Positions 55,759 to 64,000 of a stretch of 64,000 bases of DNA are shown here, piece after piece. Under the pieces are notes generated by a model. That model was not told where the DNA came from, made no database searches, and was given only the letters and a program-made list of their open reading frames with translations. Position numbers and translations under genes: made by a program. The first letter of the stretch is position 1; each line of letters opens with the position of its first letter. The stretch comes from Bisporella sp. PMI_857 (lineage: Eukaryota; Ascomycota; Leotiomycetes; Helotiales; Helotiaceae): NCBI GenBank assembly GCA_021307315.1, contig JAJSPD010000029.1:372001-436000 (forward strand), in the 5' to 3' direction.

Positions 55759-58667
55759 CCGAACAAGAAGCTGGTTGTGTGTAATCAATATATGGTATTG
55801 GTGTGGCACTCTATCATATGTGGCATGAGCTTGGGTCTGTTTGAACAGTATTAGCCCGCACACTGGGTGGGTTACTAGGGTAGTCGCCACATTATATAAT
55901 ATAAGGATACCCCATGTATTGATGTGTACTGCTGCATTATTGTCGTCTTTCACGTGCCTGTTTTCGAAGTAGCTCCGGACTTGATTGCTTGCATTTGTAA
56001 CCTAGCATGCCATGCAAATTTGACTATAACCATGCCATAATTTGGCAGTAAATGCCAAATTGATATCAACCATACGACCGTATCGAAACCCGTGAAGAAG
56101 GCGGAGGATGACCGTGTGGTACTCTTATTTACGCGAGTACATTATAGAAAATTTCGTGGCTGACCCATCGTAGTATTTGAACTTCCAAATGAATCACTTA
56201 TTCATCACACAGCAAGCCAAGTGTGAAGCCCAGCTTGTGTGGTCGGAAATTTTTGCTGTTTAGTAATGGTAGCTTTGCAGATCTAGCGCGAAGGGAATTG
56301 TTCCAAAGTGGGTCTTCCAGCCCGCAATTGAAAGCATCTTTGTATTCCCTGTTCGGCAGGTGTACTTTAGAATAACGGCTAAATCGAGTTTCAAGTAGTG
56401 ATCAACGAGTGATGCTGGACATGCGGGACATGGAGGATATGGTAACCTGTGGTTTGTGCAATGCCGTCATCGCCGCCTGCATGCCTAGGCGGGCGTGTTA
56501 CGTGATGGCTGCTCATTCGCAAAAGCTCCCTACTCCCGCTCCAGACATGAAACAAACCTTTCTATGGTATCGTTGTCATACCACATCATTATAAAAAAGC
56601 AGTTGCAATTTGTGGAGAGGGCAACTAAAACACATCCATGACTAGTGATAGTGCTATTTGAGCACCACTTTTTCTTACTACTTTGGGTTCAGTGAGTGCC
56701 AGCGATTGCCTATATTTGGCTGTCACTGCCTGACAGCCAAGATTTTGGTAACGTCTCTGCCCTTCATATACCTCTTGATGTCCTTCGCCAGACCCAGTCT
56801 TGGCTACGCTGATTCCCGCCGCTTAGTATCGGGTGGTGTTTTATTTTGCATTCATTGCAGCCTTACGACTTGTAGAGTTGTCTGCATTAGCTTGAACTGA
56901 AAGGAAAGGAGACCCGCTAACTTATGCTTCGTCTGTAAGCCCTGGCTCTTCACATGGCTGCTTCTTCAGAAGGAAATAAATGGCAGGCTCATCCTGCTGA
57001 TCACAAATCAGTTGCCTTGTGTTAATAAGCGGAGATCTTGACTAAAGTAAAGATTAAAACTTGGAAAACATGGGGCATACATCACTTCATTACGCTGGGC
57101 AAATGGAATGGCCTCAAGCGAAGGTTTTATCGAAACAGGTGTCGTGACAGAATGGTTCTGACTGACGACCATTCTGATATCTCTCAATTACAGGCAAGGA
57201 AGTTCCCTGGTATGCCATTTTCCTCTAGGATCGTGCAGTTGAACGGAGATCATCCTTCCGATCTTGTGCTGACCCCTTGATTAAGCGAGAAACCATGACG
57301 GACATGGTACAGGGCCATTGATAAACTTTAAAGGCTGTCTCAAATGCTGTACAGAGCCATCTGACTTCTTGAGTACACATATACTCAAACGGAAGGTTCG
57401 GTATACGTGTTTGTTTTGAGCCTTTTCAGGACGCCAGCAAAATTAAGGTTCTTCGGGGGTTCTGGGTATCTGGTGACCCCATTGAGTTGATAAACCACTT
57501 TTATAACTTCATAAATCAGCACGCAATCCAACAATTCTCCAAGCTACTGCAGGTGCAGCTCGTGGTATCGGAAGAGAGGTTCCTGCAAGTCGCCTTGTTG
57601 AAAGCACCCACGTGGAGATGTCTCGTTGGTAGGAGCTTCTCTATTAACCGTTGCCATTCCATCCTCTGGCATGTTGGGCTGACCGAGCGCCCGGACAAAA
57701 GTCTTGCCAGGCTGGTCTACAGTATGACCCGGACAAGTAGATTAAAGTTATCTTGAAGTGGACAGCCTGCATTCCAGATTGGTTCGGCATTTGCATTGGC
57801 CATTAACGGGAATGTGCATCGTTCTATTGAAACAGTGCGGAGCCCACAGACTTTTTGGCCTTCGCTTGTGAGCTAGGGTTATCGGCTAGCCACCCGCACC
57901 CACTACGCCCACCGGCACCTAGCAGCGCCTAAAACACTTTATACTCTACTCGCTAACGCTCAGCTGACTATCCTGCCGAACGTTAACCCCCTATCAATAG
58001 CCAACAAGCCAAGCTCTTGTATCAATACACGTCACAACAAGTATATGTAACTGAATGACCATAACCACGTGCCTAAGCGCGAATTAGTGCTTCCATGAAA
58101 GGACTCTATTATGGTTTATTATATGGAAGGGCATTCGTCTGAATAAGGTATATCATTTTAGCTCAGGGGTAGAACAGGTTCCTAACCACGGGGAGAATAA
58201 AAAAGGTGTAAAAATGGCCAAGGGGTCCCTAAAGTCAAAAATAGGTTGCCGCACTTGGTGGTTCCACATTCCATGCGCTTGTTTTTCATGTCGTTGAATG
58301 AGTTTATATAGTGGAACCCAGCCGAGTCAGGGACGTAGATAGGAGTAGTTGGAATCGTATCATCTCATTGGAGAGTGGGAAACGGCTTGCATTTTTATTG
58401 ATATCTGAGCGCAATAATGATAATACTAATCCTTCCTAAGCTTGGAAGCCAGGAGTTAAAGCATTTTGCGATGTGCTAAGTTGAGGAATGCCATGTTGTC
58501 GAGAGGAAAGGAAGTCAATCCAGTATTGTCATTACTGTAGAATTTCTAACACGTTAAGATCCCCTTTCAATACACCTTACGCCTTCGAGCAAGATAGCCA
58601 ACCCTAAGTGTCAGCTGCCCGGTATCCATAATCCGTCATAATTGTACATGTGTATCAGTCATAATAT
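55759..58667. other. Long gene-free region with a short hairpin
   Basis: 2.9 kb between RPA34 and the rhodopsin-domain gene with no supported gene on either strand. A perfect inverted repeat (9-bp arms, 5-nt loop) lies at 56039-56061. Only short frames occur; none shows a family. It may hold degenerate repeat DNA or non-coding transcripts. Confidence 0.5.
56039..56061. repeat. Perfect inverted repeat (hairpin)
   Basis: The arms AATTTGGCA and TGCCAAATT flank the loop GTAAA. There is no T run after it, and its role is unknown. Confidence 0.7.
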
Positions 58668-60219
58668 CTAGGACTTCTCCCTACTATCCTCCGTACTAAA
58701 ACTCTTGACGCTATCTGGCTTCCTCGTCGCTGTAATCACTGTCGTAACCACTGTCTTCGTCTGTGCCCTCCCTCCAAACATAGTATCCCTCTGTAGCCCG
58801 CTCTCCACACTTGCTCCATCAATCGCAACATCAAACTGCTTGCTCTCCCAGATCTCTAGCGGCAGCGGCTTAATCGGCTGCATAACGATATGTTCTTCAC
58901 TGGCGCTGGGACTCCTTCCTGGCCCTTCTCGATCCCACCAACTCGCATCAGTTTTCCCATCTTTAGCTTTCGATCCTGTAGTCGAGGATAGGACATGGGG
59001 TTTCCCGCCTCCGCGCACGCCCGAGGTGTGTAGGGCATTGGTGCCGGTGCGAAGGGAGGAGTTGTTGAAGGAGCGAACGTTAAAGATTCGTCGAATGAGG
59101 AACCAGCACATGGGCATGTTGGCCACGAAGATTGCACAGCTGGCTTCGCGAATGTACCAGAATGACCATGTTGGTGCGAAAGGGTGAACGAAGGAGTAGT
59201 ATTTGTTTAAGATGGCGCATAGAATGACGAAAGTACCGAGGCCGAATAGTCCACAGAGGATGACCTTCCTAAATGTTTTGGTTAGAGGATGAGATCAATG
59301 GGCATGGAATTGTGTTGAGCATACTTTCCGCGAGGGAGTTGAGAATGGATAAGAAGAGGGATGGGGATGAAGAGCATGAAGACGTCCGATGAGATGTTGA
59401 GACATGCGTTGACAATCAAGTGGTTTGTTGCTGCCGAACATTGGGCTTTGATATTGTTAGCTTATGGTCTCTGGGGAGCAGAGCTGGCTTACTATTTTCG
59501 ACAGGAACTTGCCAATAGTGATCGAAAGGTCTGCACCATACGCCGAAGTACAGAATTTCCATTAGCACGAACCCGAAAGCCACATAGCCTGCAATGACCT
59601 TAACCGCCAACCGTTGTCCCAGACCAATGGTCAATTTGCTGTAGCATATCAATAGACAAACTTTGCATCCCCATGTCGTCAAGATCATGGATTGTTCCTG
59701 AGGCATGTGTTAATTGATTGACTTTACGTATTTCTCGATAATGCTATCGGACCGCTCTCAGAGGGGAGCAGGTGCCAAGTAAAATATTCATTGCTACTTA
59801 CAACCACAAGGACAAGTTTGCTTCCATATATGCGAGATTTAATTGAATCAGGTGTGAGATGTTGTATTTCATCAGGTAACATAAGGTTGGATGAATAATG
59901 CGATACAACATTCATTACCGCGATCAAGGTTGTATAAAAGCCCTATATCGTTAAGGATATGGTGGATTGTTGCGGTTTGGTTGCTTCTTACGAATGTCGC
60001 CATCATAACGAAATCGTCTGCTTGGTACTTCTTGACAGAGCCTAACTGTAGCCATCTTGAGGCGCTGTATCACCATCAGCTCTGCTTCCGCACGGCAAAA
60101 TAAGGACCATCAGTTACTTATTGGGGGCTGCTGATTGAAGGAAGCACGAACCATCTAGCTGTAAATATTAAACACCCAAATCCATACCACGTCCACGACT
60201 CGATCAAAAGTGAGGCCAT
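58668..60219 (-). CDS. Rhodopsin-domain integral membrane protein (SAT4-like)
   Basis: Six exons (60219-60152, 60064-59992, 59942-59802, 59697-59493, 59445-59325, 59268-58668) total 1209 nt, 402 residues. It is a fungal rhodopsin-domain protein, not a retinal opsin, with seven predicted membrane helices. Landmarks are LGSVKKYQADDFVMMATF, LTTWGCKVCLLICYSKLT, VWCRPFDHYWQVPV, CSAATNHLIVNACLNISSD and MLFIPIPLLIHSQLPRGK. The run KVILCGLFGLGTFVILCAIL and SFWYIREASCAIFVANMPM complete the fold. The conserved Cys in WCRPF and CSAA fit the family disulfide. The cytosolic tail is Ser/Thr-rich. The family is large in Pezizomycotina, includes proteins of unknown signalling or transport role, and is often next to metabolic clusters. 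Confidence 0.9.
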
Positions 60220-61350
60220 CTTATAATGGGTTCCGGGTGCGGTGCAAATGCAGGTACAAAGGCTCTCGACCAGGCAAGAGACCGAGGATTGACAGAACTA
60301 GACGACAAAAGTCAGGGTCCGTGGAGCAACCGGATTTCTATATCTTTACCATCACACAATGCCTAAACCATGTTCCTGACTCGGGGTTCGCCAAGCCTCC
60401 ATGTTTATGCTGACGTCTCGTCCTATCGCCAAATTTCTGGAAAAGGGGAGGGGCAAAAGTTCCCCTCTTTCGTTAGCGGTCTCATATCAGTTAGGGAAAA
60501 GGACCGTAGGTAGACTGGCCAAGCCACGGCTCGGCAGAACTAAGGAGCAGGACTTTGTCCCACGGACGTGGTTCTGTTATCATCAGCTACTTTTGGTCGC
60601 TTGAAAATAAATGAAAGAGGGGCCGAGCTAGAGCACAAAATTCCACGTGTGGTTCGTAGATCCAAGAAATCGATCGTAATCGCTAGCGCTGGAGAAAGAG
60701 TCCATGTAGTAGAACGAAGGGAAGAAATTAGTATTCCCCAAAATGGGTTAATGAGATTGGCAGCTCCCTATCTGGAAAGAGGAAAAAGGTGGCAGACCTG
60801 GCTGGACCATGTAGCACAGATAGTTGTGCCCTCTTGCCGAGATCCTAACCAATCGGACGAACTTGTCATCGATAATAAGTTTTATGGAATGACTAGAAAC
60901 AAGATGGCGTTGGTGGAATTCTTCGATGCCAGGTACTTACTTGATCATCGCCTGGGCCACCCAACATTTGGAATCAGAACATGGCGACATAACGACTCAC
61001 TAGAGTTGGCTGCATGGGTAAGCATCAACGCTTGCTCAATAAAAACCAGATGGATGCCATATCAAATGTCTATTATACAGCAATTAATTATCGCACTATC
61101 GAAACTTGGTAGGTTCGAACGAATGGCATTGACAAGAGCATGGAAGCCTATAACATGCCTGCATCTAATCGCAACCTTCTTCGTTACCGTAATGCTGTAC
61201 AGCTTCTTTTCAGGCGTCGGCCTGTATTCTTGCCAGCCTCTGCAAAGCGCAAGACAAAATCTTCGTATTCTCATCCCCTGAACTCCATGCCAGTCCATCA
61301 TTTCCAAAGCAAATATCGTACTATTATACACATGATCACATGCCGAGCGC
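60220..61350. other. Intergenic, one long unassigned frame
   Basis: 1.1 kb between the start of the rhodopsin-domain gene and the 3' end of FEN1. A plus-strand frame at 60,568-61,281 (237 codons) starts with GTG; its first in-frame ATG is near 60,751. No domain or family is seen, so it is not called. Confidence 0.4.
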
Positions 61351-62688
61351 CTATGCCGTCCCACGTGGCTTAGCCTTAGCCTTAGCCTTCTCCTTCTTCT
61401 CCTCTTTCGCCTTTTTCTTGGCTTTTTCGTTTCTCTCCTCATTCTTGCGTTTCAGATTCTTGATCTCCTCTTCCGTCTTGGGAATGGGCTTGAAGAAGCC
61501 TTCCAATCGTGCTTGTTGACTAGTTTTCAAGTTTTTCTGTAATCTTGCAGCTCCAGCTCGAACTCTGTCTTCGCTGAATCCCTTCTCGGTCACGAGAAAT
61601 TGAACCAAGCCATCCACATCAGGAGCGTCCCATTTAAATTCGCAGTCTGTGTGGTCAGCGGAGCGGACATCCGGGCTAAAAAATAGCTCCCGTGCGTCTG
61701 CAAATGGCCAGTCATCTGGAATAACGAACTTAGCCTTTCCCGCTTTGACGGCGGAAACGAAGTTCTCTAATGTACCGTATTCGCGGATAAGCTTTAAAGC
61801 GGTATGAGGGCCGACCTTGGGGATTGGATCTAGGTAATCACAGCCAAGAAGGATACAAAGGTCGACAAACTGTCAGAATTAGAGACACTCTTTCATGGTA
61901 GAGATATAGGTGATTTACTTGCTTGCGGTCCATGTTTAAACCTGTGAGGACCTTGTCAAGAAATATTTCCTGAATAGGCTCTTTTCGTTGTTCGCTGAAT
62001 GTAAGATGTCGTAGCAGGACAGGAGAGTCGAAGCATAACGTATCCATATCCTCACTGGCAGCCGCATATACCTTTCCAGCTCTTGCTAGAACCGCACATT
62101 GTGCTTCTGCTTCTGTAGGTGCAATAATATATGGTATTCCCATCAACTTTAGTAACCGTTGGCACTCCGCATTGTGTTCCCTGGTAACCCTGACCGTTCG
62201 TCTGGAGAACTTTTCTACATCTTCTGCTGTACCGGTTTCCTTAGCCTCTTCTAACCCTTCTGTAGCTTCCGCCTTTCGTTGGAAACGTTTTGCGAGTTCG
62301 CCAGACTTGAGCTTTGGTGGCGCGCCATCGAAGACGTAGACAGGTTTTATGCCGTTATCGACAATACGGAGGGTGCGATAGAACATACCCATCAAATGGG
62401 ATGTGGTTTCTCCATCTTCGTTGGTAAGCATCTCGCCACCGGAGCGGACAGCGATGAGGAAACTGTAGATTGACATAGACCTAGATTGTGTAAGAGCACG
62501 CTTGCAGTATAGTCAAGAAACAGATCATACGCATCCTATTAGTCCATTAGCAAGATGCTCTATATAGGATCAGTGAAGCAGAAGCTTACAATGGCAACCT
62601 TTCTGCCAAATTGATTCTTGATTTCGCCTTCCTTGAATGCATCTGGACACTCCTCCTTAATGATCGAGAATAGCTGTTTGATACCCAT
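61351..62688 (-). CDS. RAD27: Flap endonuclease 1 (FEN1/Rad27)
   Basis: Four exons (62688-62590, 62535-62531, 62480-61919, 61869-61351) total 1185 nt, 394 residues. FEN1 removes 5' flaps in Okazaki-fragment maturation and long-patch base-excision repair in the nucleus. Exon 1 ends at KVAI; exon 2 is just 5 nt (GATGC) and supplies Asp34 and most of Ala35; exon 3 continues [15 protein letters not shown]. Metal-site acids are intact: Asp34, [28 protein letters not shown] and [14 protein letters not shown]. The helical arch region and H3TH are typical. The PIP box QQARLEGFF (PCNA binding) precedes a Lys/Glu/Ala-rich tail. An ACGCG box lies at 62765-62769 upstream, fitting S-phase control (inference). 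Confidence 0.96.
62531..62535 (-). other. 5-nt microexon of FEN1 encoding Asp34
   Basis: GATGC is flanked by ...CTAATAG and GTATGATC. It joins exon 1 (...GTTGCCATT) to exon 3 (GTCTATG) to give VAI-DA-SMS, the invariant FEN1 sequence. Intron 1 is 54 nt (62589-62536) and intron 2 is 50 nt (62530-62481), both GT...AG. Confidence 0.85.
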
Positions 62689-63246
62689 TTTTGTGATTTT
62701 GAGCTGTCTTTCCTTGGACGTTGCGTTGTGCTACAAGGGACCGTGAGATTTTGGAAAGTGGTTGACGCGGGGTGTGACGTGAGGGCGTCAGTTTCGTGTT
62801 GTGGGGAAGCGAGAAAAGAAATGGCACACTCAAGAATCAAATAGGAGTCCAACTGTGTGTACTATTAAACATTATTTTCTTGTTACTGTATTTCTATATA
62901 ATACCAGCTCTGATCCTGAACCAGTTGTAGATTCTGCTCTTTGATTCTTTATTTACAGCAATTTATGCCTCGGGAGTAGCAAGCCACTCTCTCCACATTG
63001 TAGAAAAAGTCCTTCCCGTCATTCTGGAGGCCAGGTAGTAAATGCTGATTTCACTTTCATTACACTTAAGCCTTGTAGATATTCCTTCTCTTTGATACAC
63101 TCACGCTTCTTCGAAGTATTGTCGGACCGAGAAATGTGCCTCGGAGTGACGAAGGTGGGGAATTGCAGGGCTGAGAAAACAGCAATAAAACCCCCCATGA
63201 TGCCTTTACATTGTCACATATATTAATCATTCGTATATATTCTACC
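62689..63246. promoter_or_regulatory. Divergent promoter region, FEN1 / glutaryl-CoA dehydrogenase
   Basis: 558 bp between two divergent ATGs. On the FEN1 side it has an ACGCG box (62765-62769). The rest is AT-rich without clear elements. Confidence 0.4.
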
Positions 63247-64000
63247 ATGTTCAAATATTCGCTGCAGAGGTCCAAGGGACTAGTGTGGTCTTCTGCCAAC
63301 TCAATTGCACTCAGAGCGTACTCTGTCCACGCCACGCCACAACCATTCAATTGGGAGGATCCTCTGGGCTCGCAGAACTTGCTCACCGAGGAGGAGATAG
63401 CTATACAGGAGACTGCAGAAGCATATTGCCAGGAACGTATGCTTCCTCGTGTTCTAGGTAAACAATTGGCGCAAGACTCTCACGCAACTGTGGTCTGACA
63501 TTTTCAAGATGCATATCGGACGGAGAACTATGACAAGAAGATACTAGAGGAAATGGGAGAGTTGGGTCTCCTGGGTGCTACCATAAATGGTTATGGCTGC
63601 GCTGGTGCATCGAATGTGGCCTCTGGCTTGATCACAAAAGCTGTGGAGCGCGTCGACAGTGGCTATCGCTCCGGAATGTCGGTACAATCGTCGTTAGTAA
63701 TGGGAGGCATTGACGAATTTGGCACACAAGAGCAAAAAGAAAAGTTCTTACCATTTCTTGCAAAGGGAAAGCTGCTTGGTGCCTTTGGCCTGACAGAGCC
63801 AAATCATGGAAGTGACCCTGGATCCATGGAGACTACTGCTAAACCACATCCTACAAAGAAGGGATTTTTTTCGATATCGGGATCAAAGACCTGGATTACG
63901 AACTCACCCATAGCGGACGTGCTTATGGTATGGGCAAAATTGCAGGAAACTGGAAAAATTAGGGGTTTCTTAATTGAGAGGAAGGAGTGTCCCCCGGGGA
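63247..64000 (+). CDS. Glutaryl-CoA dehydrogenase (3' partial)
   Basis: Exon 1 is 63247-63457; the intron 63458-63508 has a GTAAAC donor; exon 2 runs from 63509 past the window end. 235 residues are visible. An N-terminal basic, Ser/Arg-rich leader ([19 protein letters not shown]) indicates mitochondrial import. Then come [17 protein letters not shown], the typical start of the mature enzyme, [30 protein letters not shown] and [20 protein letters not shown], with [20 protein letters not shown]. The [15 protein letters not shown] segment marks glutaryl-CoA dehydrogenase among acyl-CoA dehydrogenases. It oxidises and decarboxylates glutaryl-CoA to crotonyl-CoA in lysine, hydroxylysine and tryptophan breakdown. 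The catalytic Glu lies beyond the window. Confidence 0.92.

Noticed and set aside
60568..61281. 237-codon plus-strand frame
   Set aside because: It starts at GTG, has no recognisable domain, and lies in the flank of FEN1. A chance frame is more likely.
1..64000. CRISPR arrays, rRNA genes or bacterial-type operons
   Set aside because: No regularly spaced repeats, no rRNA-like sequence and eukaryotic introns throughout. None expected in a fungal nuclear segment.

Overview
The window is nuclear DNA of a filamentous ascomycete (Pezizomycotina). Genes are interrupted by many short introns of about 47-80 nt with GT...AG ends and CTRAY-like branch sites. The gene content fits: a HET-domain relic, a SAT4-type rhodopsin-domain protein, a DUF4470/MYND protein, Skn7, an Adr1-type C2H2 regulator and a pisatin-demethylase-like P450. 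A leotiomycete is my guess, but the sequence alone does not prove the class. Gene models were spliced by hand, and the exon sums of all complete models are divisible by three.

Region 1 (1-10,624) looks like a catabolic cluster for aromatic compounds. It holds a carboxymuconolactone-decarboxylase-family protein (5' partial), a cytochrome P450, a dienelactone hydrolase, an intradiol ring-cleavage dioxygenase, an NmrA-type oxidoreductase and an Adr1-like zinc-finger regulator. Four of these form two divergent pairs, each sharing a promoter of about 0.8 kb. The logic would be hydroxylation, ring cleavage, lactone opening, and local regulation.

Region 2 (10.6-24.2 kb) mixes housekeeping genes and relics. 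The genes are FCF1 (with an apparent GT-TG intron), a Nudix CoA-diphosphatase-like gene, a ferric reductase broken by one frameshift, prefoldin subunit 3 and a Sec14-type lipid-transfer protein. The relics are a protein-kinase fragment and a HET gene fragment.

Region 3 (24.2-35.2 kb) has eIF2B-epsilon, the SKN7 response regulator, a DUF167 protein and a Swiss-Army-Knife HAD-domain RNA-binding protein. Region 4 (35.2-46.4 kb) is gene-poor, with coding relics, one RNase D-like exonuclease gene and one 928-residue DUF4470/double-MYND gene.

Region 5 (46.4-64 kb) holds an MFS transporter and then GRC3 and RPA34, a divergent pair from ribosome biogenesis with ACGCG boxes between them. After a 2.9-kb empty stretch come a rhodopsin-domain membrane protein, FEN1/RAD27 (with a 5-nt microexon carrying the catalytic Asp34) and the 5' part of glutaryl-CoA dehydrogenase, which runs off the end.
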